NCBI RefSeq assembly: GCF_008016455.1
Contig: NZ_SAXU01000001.1
Span: 682,001 to 746,000, forward strand
Length of the DNA: 64,000 bases
Direction of reading: 5' to 3'
From: Brachyspira aalborgi
GTDB lineage: Bacteria; Spirochaetota; Brachyspiria; Brachyspirales; Brachyspiraceae
The position numbers were made by a program, and so were the translations under genes. The notes under the pieces are model-generated. The model had not been told where the DNA came from, did not search any database, and saw nothing but the letters and a program-made list of their open reading frames with translations. Positions 1 through 8,300 of the stretch are shown piece after piece. Positions within the stretch are counted from its first letter, which is position 1; every line of letters starts with the position of its first letter.

Positions 1-180
1 CTGACTTTTTATTGTAATTCCTCTTTCTCTTTCTATATCCATAGAATCTAATATTTGAGCTTTCATCTCTCTGCTTGAAATAGCTTTTGTATGTTCTATA
101 ATTCTATCGGCTAAAGTGCTTTTCCCATGGTCGACATGAGCGATTATGCAGAAATTTCTAATCTTATCGGAATAGGACAT
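1..180 (-). CDS. lepA: Elongation factor 4 (LepA), N-terminal part, cut by window edge
   Basis: Only the first 60 codons are present; the gene runs off the left edge. The reading shows the translational GTPase G1 motif AHVDHGKST near residues 14-22 and the switch I segment [10 protein letters not shown] at residues 51-60. The stretch [15 protein letters not shown] is typical of LepA rather than of EF-G or TypA. LepA is a ribosome-bound GTPase. The ATG at 178-180 is preceded on the minus strand by an AAAGG about 11 bases upstream. It is divergent from the glycine reductase operon. Confidence 0.95.
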   Translation of the reverse strand, partial: MSYSDKIRNFCIIAHVDHGKSTLADRIIEHTKAISSREMKAQILDSMDIERERGITIKSQ

Positions 181-229
181 TTATAAAAAACCTTTGCTAT
201 ATAAATTTTTATTTAATATATTAAGGTTA

Positions 230-258
230 ATTATAATTCGGTTATTAGGTTTTTGCAA
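230..258 (-). promoter_or_regulatory. Probable lepA promoter
   Basis: On the minus strand there is a -35-like TTGCAA (253-258), a 17-base spacer and a perfect -10 TATAAT (230-235), about 50 bases upstream of the lepA ATG. Assigned by consensus only. Confidence 0.6.
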
Positions 259-324
259 ATTAATTTATTAAAAGTCTTATAATTTAATAAAGTTAAATTT
301 TGTAAAAATATATTGATTTAATAT

Positions 325-352
325 TTGACAAATTTTTATTTTATGTTATTTT
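325..352 (+). promoter_or_regulatory. Upstream promoter copy of the grd operon (P1)
   Basis: TTGACA at 325-330, a 16-base spacer ending in TGT, then TATTTT at 347-352 (extended -10 form). It lies in the first copy of the 79-base duplication. Transcripts from it would carry the second copy as leader. Confidence 0.65.
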
Positions 353-403
353 ATATATGTTAAATGATAAATTAAATTTTGTAAAAATATATTGATTTAG
401 TAT

Positions 404-431
404 TTGACAAATTTTTATTTTATGTTATTTT
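404..431 (+). promoter_or_regulatory. Downstream promoter copy of the grd operon (P2)
   Basis: TTGACA at 404-409, a 16-base spacer ending in TGT, then TATTTT at 426-431. The predicted start of transcription falls within a few bases of the grdX ATG at 436, and no Shine-Dalgarno sequence lies in front of that ATG. A leaderless or almost leaderless message is therefore likely from this copy. Confidence 0.65.
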
Positions 432-435
432 ATAT

Positions 436-828
436 ATGTTAAATAAAAAGAAAAATATAATAATTACGAATAATCCGAAAATATTAGAAGAAATTTCCGA
501 TAAAAATATAGAAATTTCTTATTTTGAGCAAGCGGATTTTATGGAGATTTCATATAAGGCGAGGGATTTTATACATTTAGGATATAAACTTTTAACTCAT
601 CCTATTGTCAGCAGTATAAAACCTTATGAAACTCCTTATAAAACCATAGTTCTTGCTTATAATAACGGAGAAATTGATTTAGAATCTATAGAATTAATAG
701 AAAATTCTATAGAATTATTAAAAAATTTTTTAGATAAACCGAGAAGAAAATTGACTAAAAGTATAGACGAAGATTTTAAATTAATAGATTATAAATTAAT
801 AAGCGAGGCTATAGAAAGTATAGCTTAA
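436..828 (+). CDS. grdX: GrdX family protein
   Basis: A 130-residue cytoplasmic protein with no signal or membrane segment. The opening IIITNNPKILEE and the central segment with PYKTIVLAYNNGEID resemble GrdX, a small protein of unknown function encoded at the head of glycine/betaine reductase operons. It is 17 bases upstream of trxB, so it is probably the first gene of the operon. The ATG lacks a Shine-Dalgarno sequence and is part of the duplicated promoter segment, so the start codon was captured in the duplication. The call rests on context and overall look rather than a catalytic motif, since the family has no known activity. Confidence 0.8.
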   Translation: MLNKKKNIIITNNPKILEEISDKNIEISYFEQADFMEISYKARDFIHLGYKLLTHPIVSSIKPYETPYKTIVLAYNNGEIDLESIELIENSIELLKNFLDKPRRKLTKSIDEDFKLIDYKLISEAIESIA

Positions 829-845
829 ATTTTTAAGGAGATTTT

Positions 846-1799
846 ATGAGTAATTTGTATGATTGTATTATAATAGGCGGCGGACCTTCAGGATTGGCTG
901 CGGCTATATATTCTGCAAGAGGCAAAATGAAAACTATTCTTTTTGAAAAAGGTAGTTTTGGCGGACAAATAAGCATAACGGACGAAATAGCAAATTATCC
1001 TGGTTTTTATGAAACTACTGAAGAAGGCAGGCATCCTAAAAATCTTATAAATAAAATGATAGAGCAGGCTAAAGAATTCGGAGCGGAAATAGAGCATAAA
1101 GAAGTTATAGATGTTAATTTTAATGATAAAATAAAAGAGATTAAAACTTCCGACGGCAATACTTACCAAGCTAAAGCCGTTATTATAGCTACAGGCGCTC
1201 AACCTAGAAAATTAGGTTGCAAAGGCGAATTAGAATATACGGGAAAAGGCATTTCTTATTGCGCTACTTGCGATGCAAACTTTTTTGAAGGAATGGAGGT
1301 ATTTTGTATAGGTGGAGGCGATACTGCCGTTGAAGAAGCTATGTATTTATCTAAATTTGCAAGAAAAGTAACTTTAGTGGTTAGAAAAGATTATGTTCGT
1401 TGCGCCGATTCTATAGAAGAAAAGGCTAAAGCTAATCCGAAAATAGAAATTAAATTTAGAACCGAACTTTTGGAAGTTAAAGGCGAAGGCATAGTTGAAT
1501 CCGCTATATTTTTAAATAATGAAACGGGCGAACAATGGGAATATAAAGCCGATGAAGAAGACGGAACTTTTGGAGTATTTATATTTGTAGGATATGTTCC
1601 TCTTACCAAGTTATTTGAAGGCAAGGTTAACATGGAAGAAGGCTATATAATAACTGACGAAGAGATGAAAACAAATATACAAGGCGTTTTTGCCTGCGGA
1701 GATTTAAGACCGAAAATGCTTAAACAAGTGATTACGGCAACGGCAGACGGCGCTATAGCGGCAATATCGGTAAATAAATATATTGAAGCTAATTTTTAA
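846..1799 (+). CDS. trxB: Thioredoxin reductase
   Basis: A 317-residue pyridine nucleotide-disulfide oxidoreductase, usual length for TrxB. FAD-binding GGGPSGLAAA is near residues 11-20, the redox-active CATC is at residues 139-142, and the NADPH-binding GGGDTAVEEA is near residue 158. The C-terminal FAD segment reads GVFACGDLR. It passes electrons from NADPH to thioredoxin, which reduces the selenoprotein parts of glycine reductase. It has a clear TAAGGAG in front of the ATG. In many glycine reductase operons trxA follows trxB; here no thioredoxin is found and the place is taken by the UGA-containing small ORF. Confidence 0.97.
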   Translation: MSNLYDCIIIGGGPSGLAAAIYSARGKMKTILFEKGSFGGQISITDEIANYPGFYETTEEGRHPKNLINKMIEQAKEFGAEIEHKEVIDVNFNDKIKEIKTSDGNTYQAKAVIIATGAQPRKLGCKGELEYTGKGISYCATCDANFFEGMEVFCIGGGDTAVEEAMYLSKFARKVTLVVRKDYVRCADSIEEKAKANPKIEIKFRTELLEVKGEGIVESAIFLNNETGEQWEYKADEEDGTFGVFIFVGYVPLTKLFEGKVNMEEGYIITDEEMKTNIQGVFACGDLRPKMLKQVITATADGAIAAISVNKYIEANF

Positions 1800-1854
1800 T
1801 TTTACAATTTAATATTTGATAGGTTTAATAATTAAGAGATTTTAAGGAACAACA

Positions 1855-2073
1855 ATGAGAGATATTTTAATTTACAAACTTTGCGAATGAGAATTAATTG
1901 GCTATTGCGGCGCAATAAAAAGTATTATCATAAAAACTATGATTTGTAAATTATTATATTGCATTAATATTTTAAAAAAGTGGAAAAATAATATATTTTT
2001 TCTGCTTTTTTTATGCCTTGATTTAAATTATAAATTAATATATAATAAAATAACTTTTAAGGAGACTATATGA
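1855..2073 (+). CDS. Candidate selenoprotein or selenocysteine-sensing leader ORF upstream of grdE
   Basis: The ATG at 1855 has a good ribosome binding site (AAGGA at 1844-1848, six bases upstream). The frame holds a TGA as codon 12 (1888-1890) and otherwise stays open for 72 codons. It ends at a TGA (2071-2073) that overlaps the grdE ATG as ATGA. Twelve bases after the internal TGA starts the hairpin TATTGC-GGC-GCAATA, matching the grdB SECIS in distance and in the core TTGC-GGY-GCAA. If UGA is read as selenocysteine the peptide begins MRDILIYKLCEU and contains several cysteines and a hydrophobic middle (FFLLFLCL). If not, it is an 11-residue leader peptide. It does not look like thioredoxin. 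A decayed selenoprotein gene cannot be excluded. Confidence 0.5.
1888..1917 (+). promoter_or_regulatory. Bacterial SECIS-like hairpin after the TGA at 1888
   Basis: TGA at 1888-1890, 12 spacer bases, then a perfect 6-bp stem TATTGC (1903-1908) / GCAATA (1912-1917) with loop GGC. Loop distance and the G at the first loop position fit the bacterial SECIS pattern recognised by SelB. The layout equals that of the grdB element at 5045-5074. Confidence 0.65.
1974..2012 (+). terminator. A/T-rich hairpin, possible attenuator before grdE
   Basis: AAAAAAGTGGAAAAA (1974-1988) can pair with TTTTTCTGCTTTTTT (1997-2011) over 15 positions, two of them G-U, with an 8-base loop. The T-run forms the descending arm. 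It could act as a weak intrinsic terminator between the UGA-containing ORF and grdE, but its stability is low. Confidence 0.4.
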
Positions 2074-3356
2074 AGTTAGAAGTAGGAGAGATTTATATTA
2101 AAGATATAAAACTCGATAAAAATTCAAAAGTTGAAAATGGGACGCTTTATGTCAATAAGGACGAAATAACAAAAATTGTCCTTGAAGACGAAAAGTTAAA
2201 AAGCGTTCAAGTTGAAGTTGCTCATCCTGGAGAATCTGTTCGTATAACGCCTGTTAAAGATGTTATAGAGCCGAGAGTAAAAGTAGACGGCAGAGGCGGA
2301 ATGTTTCCAGGTATGATTTCAAAAGTTGATACCGTAGGCGAAGGCAAAACTCATGTATTAAAAGGAGCGGCGGTTATAACTTGCGGTAAAATAGTTGGTT
2401 TTCAGGAAGGAATAATCGATATGAGCGGACCCGGAGCCGATTATACGCCTTTTTCAAAACTTAATAATTTATGTTTGGTTATAGAACCTGTAGAGCCTAT
2501 AGAAAAACATGATTATGAAGCCGCGGTTAGAGGAGCGGGATTAAGAGTCGCTACTTATTTAGGAAAATTAGCTAAAGATGTGAAACCTGACAATACTTAT
2601 AGCTATGAAACTAAACCTATATTTGAGCAGGCTTCTATGTATCCTAATCTTCCAAAAGTCGGTTATGTGTATATGCTTCAAACTCAAGGTTTATTGCATG
2701 ACACTTATGTTTACGGAGTGGACGCTAAAAAAATAGTGCCTACTTTTATATATCCTACCGAGATTATGGACGGAGCTATAGTAAGCGGAAATTGTGTGTC
2801 TGCATGCGATAAGAATACGACTTATCATCATTTGAATAATCCGATAATAAAAGCCTTATACGAAAAACATGGAAAAGAAATTAATTTTATGGGCGCTATA
2901 ATAACGAATGAAAATGTATTTTTAGCCGATAAAATGCGTTCTTCCGATTGGGCTTCTAAATTGGCTAATTATTTCGGTTTGGACGGAGTTATAATATCCG
3001 AAGAAGGTTTTGGCAATCCTGATTCCGATTTAATAATGAATTGTAAAAAAGCCGAAGCTTTCGGAATTAAAACTTGTATAGTAACGGACGAATATGCGGG
3101 ACGAGACGGTTCTTCCCAATCGTTAGCCGATGCCGATGTATCCGCTAACGCCGTAGTTACCGCTGGAAACGCCAATGTAGTTATAAATTTGCCTAAAATG
3201 GATAAAATTATAGGTATGTTGGATTATACCGATAAGATAGCGGGAGGATTTGAAGGCTCTTTAAAACCTGACGGTTCTATTGAAGCGGAGTTGCAGGTTA
3301 TAACTGGAGCTACAAACGAATTAGGTTTTAATAAATTTAGCGCTATGGGTTATTAA
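2070..3356 (+). CDS. grdE: Glycine reductase component B, alpha/beta proprotein GrdE
   Basis: A 428-residue precursor of the two non-selenium subunits of the glycine-specific substrate-binding protein B. In characterised GrdE the chain splits itself before a cysteine to leave a pyruvoyl group. Here the expected pair Asn241-Cys242 sits in SGNCVSACDKN, at the same residue number as in known GrdE. The SD is AAGGAG at 2059-2064. The ATG overlaps the stop of the upstream UGA-containing ORF, so translational coupling is possible. It works with GrdB to bind glycine as a Schiff base and hand a carboxymethyl group to the selenium of GrdA. Confidence 0.96.
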   Translation: MKLEVGEIYIKDIKLDKNSKVENGTLYVNKDEITKIVLEDEKLKSVQVEVAHPGESVRITPVKDVIEPRVKVDGRGGMFPGMISKVDTVGEGKTHVLKGAAVITCGKIVGFQEGIIDMSGPGADYTPFSKLNNLCLVIEPVEPIEKHDYEAAVRGAGLRVATYLGKLAKDVKPDNTYSYETKPIFEQASMYPNLPKVGYVYMLQTQGLLHDTYVYGVDAKKIVPTFIYPTEIMDGAIVSGNCVSACDKNTTYHHLNNPIIKALYEKHGKEINFMGAIITNENVFLADKMRSSDWASKLANYFGLDGVIISEEGFGNPDSDLIMNCKKAEAFGIKTCIVTDEYAGRDGSSQSLADADVSANAVVTAGNANVVINLPKMDKIIGMLDYTDKIAGGFEGSLKPDGSIEAELQVITGATNELGFNKFSAMGY

Positions 3357-3405
3357 TAATCGGCGTTGAATTTTTAAAATAAATAAAAATTTTTGGAGGA
3401 AAGCC

Positions 3406-3882
3406 ATGAGTATTTTAAGTGGTAAAAAAGTGATTATCATCGGCGACAGAGACGGCATTCCTGGAGAGGCTATTAAAGCTTGCGTTGAAACGGTAAAAGA
3501 CGCTGAAGTTTTATTTGCTTCTACGGAGTGTTTTGTTTGAACAGCCGCAGGAGCAATGGATTTGGAGAATCAAAAGAGAATTAAAGAATTTAACGAAAAA
3601 TTTGGAGGAGAAAATTTAGTAGTATTATTTGGAGCAGCCGAGGCGGAAGCTACGGGATTAGCCGCAGAAACCGTTATGATAGGTGACCCTACTTATGCGG
3701 GAGCGTTGGCTAATGTTTCGCTCGGATTGGCAGCTTATCATGCCGTAGAGCCTGAATTTAAAGAAGCTGTTGACCCAGCGGTTTATGACGAGCAGGTTGG
3801 TATGGCAGAGATGACATTGAATGTAGATGAAATCATCGCCGAAATTAAAAAGATGCGCGATGAAAACTGCCAATACAAATAA
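3406..3882 (+). CDS. grdA: Glycine reductase selenoprotein A (selenocysteine at codon 45)
   Basis: Read through the in-frame TGA at 3538-3540, the gene encodes 158 residues. The active site is [13 protein letters not shown] with Sec45, the GrdA signature. A conventional call would see only the 108 residues after the TGA. GrdA is a small mobile carrier: its selenol takes the carboxymethyl group from GrdB/E and delivers it to protein C as a thioester-generating intermediate, and thioredoxin re-reduces it. The SD is TTGGAGGAAAGCC before the ATG. The bases after the TGA form only an imperfect hairpin around AGGAGC, less tidy than in grdB. Confidence 0.97.
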
Positions 3883-3929
3883 TAGCTAAATTTTTTAACT
3901 AAATAAATAATTCTCTAAAATCCATTAAA

Positions 3930-3983
3930 AAAACCGGTTCGGTTTTAAAATAACTTGGCAGTCTCTTTAATAGAGAGGCTGCC
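3930..3983 (+). other. Two hairpins between grdA and grdB
   Basis: AAAACCG-GTT-CGGTTTT (3930-3946) and GGCAGTCTCT-TTAAT-AGAGAGGCTGCC (3957-3983, small bulge). They sit in the 127-base gap before grdB. There is no long T-run after the second, so they may be partial terminators or RNA-processing/stability elements that set the GrdA:GrdB ratio. Confidence 0.6.
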
Positions 3984-4009
3984 TAAAATTAAAAAAATAG
4001 GAGGCTTAA

Positions 4010-5308
4010 ATGCCAGAATATAAAATTGTTCATTACATTAATCAATTTTTCGCTAATATAGGCGGAGAAGAAAAGGCGGATATAGCGCCAGAAAAAAGAG
4101 ACGGAGTCGTAGGTCCTGGAGCTGGACTTGATGGCGAATTAAAGAAAAGCGGAATTGAAGCAAAAATAATTGGAACGGTAATATGCGGAGATTCTTATTT
4201 TAATGAAAATCTTGAAAAAGCTAAAAAAGAAGTTTTGGATATGATTAAGAGCTTTAATCCAGATTTGGTTATAGCAGGTCCCGCTTTTAACGCTGGTCGT
4301 TATGGAACGGCTTGCGGAACTGTAGCGAAGATGGTGCAAGACGAATTAAAGATTCCAGCAATTACGGGAATGTATATTGAAAATCCAGGCGCCGATATGT
4401 TTAAAAAAGATGTTTATATAATATCTACAAAAAATAGCGCTGCAGGTATGAGAGACGCTTTGCCTAAAATTGCTAAATTGTCTAAAAAACTTCTTAATAA
4501 AGAAGAAATAGGAACTTCGGAAGAAGAAGGATATATAGCGAGAGGAGTTCGTAAAGTATTATTCAGAGAAAAAAACGGAGCCGAAAGGGCTGTCGATATG
4601 CTTATTAAGAAACTTAAAAGCGAAACTTTTTCTACGGAATATCCAATGCCAGATTTCGATAGAGTGACTCCTGGAGAGGCTATAGCGGATATAACTAAAG
4701 CCAAAATAGCGCTTGTAACGAGCGGCGGAATAGTTCCTTCGGGAAATCCAGACCATATAGAATCTTCTTCCGCTTCAAAATACGGCAGATATTCTATAAA
4801 CGATATGGGCGAGACTGCGCATGGAGGTTATGACCCTACTTATGCAAATCAAGACCCTAATAGAGTATTGCCTGTCGATGTATTGAAAGACCTTGAAAAA
4901 GAAGGAAAAATAGGAGAGCTTTATCCTTATTATTATACTACTACAGGAAATGGAACTTCTGTTAAAAATTCAAAGGCTTACGCGTCTGAGTTTGCTCAAA
5001 CTTTGGTTAAAGACGGAGTTCAAGCCGTTATATTGACATCAACCTGAGGAACTTGCACTCGTTGCGGTGCAACGATGGTAAAAGCGATAGAATCAACGGG
5101 AATTCCTGTGGTTCATATTTGCACAATTGTTCCTATATCTTTAACGGTTGGAGCTAATAGAATAGTTCCAGCGGTTGCTATTCCTCACCCTTTAGGAAAT
5201 CCAAATTTGACTAAAGAAGATGAGAAAAAATTAAGACGGACGCTTGTTGAAAGAGCGTTAAAAGCATTAACGACTCCCGTAGACTCGCAAACCGTTTTTG
5301 AAAATTAA
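4010..5308 (+). CDS. grdB: Glycine reductase component B gamma subunit, selenoprotein (Sec at codon 346)
   Basis: Reading through TGA 5045-5047 joins the upstream 345 codons to the downstream frame and gives 432 residues. The redox centre reads TSTUGTCTRCGATMVKA. GrdB carries the substrate-specific selenocysteine that attacks the carbon of glycine bound by the pyruvoyl group of GrdE. The SD is TAGGAGGC before ATG. In databases such genes are often split into two ORFs at the TGA. The near-perfect hairpin after the TGA is annotated separately. The single GrdB copy next to grdE supports glycine rather than betaine or sarcosine specificity. Confidence 0.97.
5045..5074 (+). promoter_or_regulatory. 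SECIS element of grdB
   Basis: TGA (5045-5047), 12 spacer bases, then CGTTGC (5060-5065), loop GGT, GCAACG (5069-5074). The G-starting loop and the distance fit bacterial SECIS hairpins that bind SelB. Confidence 0.8.
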
Positions 5309-5316
5309 AAATTATA

Positions 5317-5359
5317 AATAAGGGGCGATTAAAAACTTATAATAGTTTCGCCTCTTATT
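5317..5359 (+). terminator. Intercistronic hairpin between grdB and grdC
   Basis: AATAAGGGGCGA (5317-5328) pairs with TCGCCTCTTATT (5348-5359) over 12 positions including one G-U, followed by TTAATAAAT. It could be a leaky terminator or a processing site. grdC is still likely transcribed from upstream because no strong promoter is visible in the remaining 27 bases. Confidence 0.55.
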
Positions 5360-5386
5360 TTAATAAATATAAAAATGGAGTAAAAA

Positions 5387-6973
5387 ATGAGTTACGCTGT
5401 ATTAAAAGACGCCGCTTACGCTATAGTTCATGCGCCCGATATGGTTATCAATAACGGAACTACGCAAACGGTTGAAAGGGAAGTTAATCCCGATTCTCAA
5501 TATTTAAAGGACATAAAAAAACATCTTAGAAAATTTGAAGATGTTATTAATTATGCTCCAAATCAAACTTATATTGGAAATCTTCATCCCGAAGAATTAA
5601 AAAAATTAGCGGGACAATGTTCCGAAGAGGTAAAAAAATCTGGAGGAAGTTGGATAGGAGTTCCTTGTAAAGGCGATAGAAACGGCAAATTTGGAGAGAT
5701 ATTTTCCGAAGACGAATTTATATTTATGATGAAAATTGCAGATTCTTTTGAGCTTGTATATTTGGAAGCGGAATTTGAAAAGAAAATGAAAGAATTATAT
5801 ATTTCTAAAGAATCTAAATTTAAAAGCGAAGAAGATTTAAATAAAGAATTATCGGGAATAAAATGCGAAACTAAAATAGCCGATATAGAGAAATTATTAA
5901 AAGAAGAACATGCCGAAGGACTTTATTTTAATGAAAAATTAGTCGGATGTATAAAGAGAGCGCATGATGTGGATATTAATTTAAGCGCTCATGTTATGTT
6001 TGAAAATTTAGCGGTAAAAGCTTCTGGCGTTATGGCTTTAAAAGAACTTATAAGAAAGAAAAATATAGACGCTTCAATCATTGATTTGGTTATAGAATGT
6101 TCTGAAGAAGCTTGTGGCGATATGAATCAGAGAGGAGGCGGTAATTTTGCAAAAAGCGTTGCGGAAATTGCTGGAATTCCTAACGCTACAGGTTTTGATA
6201 TAAGAGGATTTTGCGCTGCTCCTTCGCATGCTTTGGTTACGGCGGCTTCATTGGTTAAATCAGGTTCGTATAAAAATGTAGTAATAGTCGCTGGAGGCGC
6301 TACGGCTAAATTAGGTATGAATGGCAAAAGTCATGTCGGTAAAAATTTGCCTATTATTGAAGATATATTAGGAGCTTTTGCTATTTTAATAAGCGAAAAT
6401 GACGGAATTCATCCCGTTATAAGAACGGATTTACTCGGAAAGCATACCGTTTCTACGGGAAGCGCTCCTCAAGCGGTTATGAATTCTTTAGTAGTAAATC
6501 CTTTAGAAAAAGCAAATTTGAAAATTACGGATATTGATAAATATACCGTTGAAATGCAAAATCCCGATGTCACTAAACCTGCGGGAGCGGGAGATGTGCC
6601 TGAAGCAAATTATAAAATGATAGCCGCTATAGGCGTTAAAAAAGGCGATATAGAAAGAAGTCAATTAGCCGAATTCGTTGAAAAGCATGGTATGTCGGGC
6701 TGGGCGCCTACTCAAGGACATATTCCTTCTGGAGTGCCTTATTTGGGATATGCAATAGACGATATTATGAGCGGTAAAATTAATCGCGTAATGTTAGTCG
6801 GAAAAGGTTCTTTGTTTTTGGGAAGAATGACAAATCTTTTTGACGGAATATCCGTTATAATAGAAAAAAATAGCGGAGATAAAGGCGGAAGCGAAGGAGT
6901 TTCAAAAGAAGAAGTTAATAAACTTATAGCAAACGCTATGAAAGATTTTGCTAAAAGTATGTTAGGCGAATGA
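5387..6973 (+). CDS. grdC: Glycine/sarcosine/betaine reductase component C, beta subunit
   Basis: A 528-residue thiolase/FabH-like protein. The C-terminal two thirds carry the fold, with Cys276 in the segment RGFCAAPSHALVTAA, where 3-ketoacyl-ACP synthase III enzymes place the acyl-cysteine. Together with GrdD it forms protein C, which cleaves the Se-carboxymethyl group on GrdA and releases acetyl phosphate. It starts MSYAVLKDAAYAIVHAPDM, as in the family. The gene is followed after 12 bases by grdD with its own AGGAGG. Confidence 0.95.
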   Translation: MSYAVLKDAAYAIVHAPDMVINNGTTQTVEREVNPDSQYLKDIKKHLRKFEDVINYAPNQTYIGNLHPEELKKLAGQCSEEVKKSGGSWIGVPCKGDRNGKFGEIFSEDEFIFMMKIADSFELVYLEAEFEKKMKELYISKESKFKSEEDLNKELSGIKCETKIADIEKLLKEEHAEGLYFNEKLVGCIKRAHDVDINLSAHVMFENLAVKASGVMALKELIRKKNIDASIIDLVIECSEEACGDMNQRGGGNFAKSVAEIAGIPNATGFDIRGFCAAPSHALVTAASLVKSGSYKNVVIVAGGATAKLGMNGKSHVGKNLPIIEDILGAFAILISENDGIHPVIRTDLLGKHTVSTGSAPQAVMNSLVVNPLEKANLKITDIDKYTVEMQNPDVTKPAGAGDVPEANYKMIAAIGVKKGDIERSQLAEFVEKHGMSGWAPTQGHIPSGVPYLGYAIDDIMSGKINRVMLVGKGSLFLGRMTNLFDGISVIIEKNSGDKGGSEGVSKEEVNKLIANAMKDFAKSMLGE

Positions 6974-6985
6974 GGAGGTATTTTA

Positions 6986-8164
6986 ATGAGCAATACTTCT
7001 AATAATTCGATAGTAAAATCTATGATAGGAGAAACTTTTCTTTCTCTTGCAAACGCTTTGGAAACGGGACAATTTGGTAAAAAAATAGTAGTTGGTATAA
7101 CCAATAGAGGAAGCGAACATGGAGCTGAAGCGGTATCTTTAGGCGGCGTTATTGCTATGAGCAGAAATAAAAATGTTGAAGTTATTTTAATAGGCGAAAA
7201 AAACAATTCTGGATTAAAAACTATAGAAACTGATTGCGATGAAAAAGCCCATAAAATAATGGAAGAGATGCTTAAAAAAGGAGAGCTTGATGCATGCGTT
7301 ACTATGCATTATCCTTTTCCTATAGGCGTTTCTACGGTTGGCAGAGTTATATCTCAAGCTAATGGCAAAGAATCTTTTATTGCCACGACTACAGGAACTT
7401 CGGCTACTATAAGAGAGCAGGCTATGTTTAAGAATGCCATATATGGAATAATTACCGCTAAAGCTTGCGGAATAGAAGAGCCTACGGTAGGAATATTAAA
7501 TATAGATTCCGCTCGCACAGTCGAAAGAGCTTTAAAAGATTTAGCCTCAAACGGATACAATATAAAATTTGGAACTTCAAATAGAGCTGACGGCGGAGTA
7601 GTTTTAAGAGGAAACGATATTATAACGGGAGCGGTTGATATTGTAGTTTGCGATTCTCTTACGGGAAATATACTTATAAAAATGTTTTCTTCTTTTAATA
7701 GCGGCGGAAGTTATGAAGCTATAGGATACGGATACGGTCCTGGAATAGGTTTTGGTTTTACAATGCCTATATTTATTATATCGAGAGCTTCTGGTAGTAA
7801 TGTTATAGCGGGAGCTATAGAATACGCTTATCAATGCATAAACGGGAATATTATATCCGTTATGAATAAAGAAGAAAAGGAAGTTAAAAAATGCGGTTTT
7901 GATTCTATATTAGAAAGTTTGAAACCTAAAAATTCCTCCGTTTCTGGAAGCGATAAGGATAAGCCTAAAGTTGAAAAAGAAGTTGTAACCGCTCAAATAT
8001 CTGGAATCGAAGTTATGGATTTGGATGCGGCGGTTGATTTAGTTATGGGAAACGGAATATATGCAGAATCTGGTATGGGATGCACGGGTCCTATAATATT
8101 AGTAAGCGAGAAAAATAAAGAAAATGCAGAAACTATTTTGAAAAATGGCGGATTTATATCTTAG
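6986..8164 (+). CDS. grdD: Glycine reductase component C, alpha subunit
   Basis: A 392-residue protein related to phosphate acyltransferases (PlsX/Pta-like fold). The segment GMGCTGPII places Cys366 near the C terminus, matching the cysteine that carries the acetyl group in known GrdD. It transfers acetyl to phosphate, giving acetyl phosphate for ATP synthesis via acetate kinase. It is the last gene of the grd operon; an intrinsic terminator follows. Confidence 0.95.
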   Translation: MSNTSNNSIVKSMIGETFLSLANALETGQFGKKIVVGITNRGSEHGAEAVSLGGVIAMSRNKNVEVILIGEKNNSGLKTIETDCDEKAHKIMEEMLKKGELDACVTMHYPFPIGVSTVGRVISQANGKESFIATTTGTSATIREQAMFKNAIYGIITAKACGIEEPTVGILNIDSARTVERALKDLASNGYNIKFGTSNRADGGVVLRGNDIITGAVDIVVCDSLTGNILIKMFSSFNSGGSYEAIGYGYGPGIGFGFTMPIFIISRASGSNVIAGAIEYAYQCINGNIISVMNKEEKEVKKCGFDSILESLKPKNSSVSGSDKDKPKVEKEVVTAQISGIEVMDLDAAVDLVMGNGIYAESGMGCTGPIILVSEKNKENAETILKNGGFIS

Positions 8165-8226
8165 TTTAAGATTAGAAAATAACGCCGAGACATACAATAA
8201 CGGTAATTTTATTTACTGCAAAAAGG

Positions 8227-8270
8227 ACGGAATTTATTATGCATATTTGTATAATATATTCCGTTTTTTT
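8227..8270 (+). terminator. Terminator of the grd operon
   Basis: ACGGAAT (8227-8233) pairs with ATTCCGT (8258-8264), with additional A/T pairing inside, followed by TTTTTTT. It lies 63 bases after grdD and before the first symporter gene. Confidence 0.85.
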
Positions 8271-8300
8271 ATAAAAAAATTTAATTAAAAGGAGTATTTT

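Larger units (their letters stand above)
293..444 (+). repeat. Tandem duplication (2 x 73 bp, period 79) of the grdX promoter and first codons
   Basis: Bases 293-365 are repeated at 372-444 with a single mismatch (A to G inside the repeat). Each copy holds a TTGACA box, a TATTTT box and the start ATGTTAAAT. In the second copy that ATG opens grdX. In the first copy it opens a 12-codon reading frame that ends at a TGA. The 79-base period is not a multiple of three, so the copies are out of frame with each other. The short length and near identity point to a recent local duplication. Confidence 0.95.

Noticed and set aside
888-1633. Antisense ORFs over trxB and other long genes
   Set aside because: No ribosome binding sites and no protein-like composition; they mirror the codon use of the real gene.
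3406-5308. grdA and grdB each look like two ORFs split by a stop
   Set aside because: Both stops are TGA at the known selenocysteine positions (CFVUTAAG and TSTUGTCTRC), so they are intact selenoprotein genes, not pseudogenes.
8250-8255. TATAAT as promoter of the first symporter gene
   Set aside because: It lies inside the grd terminator and has no -35 box at a proper distance.
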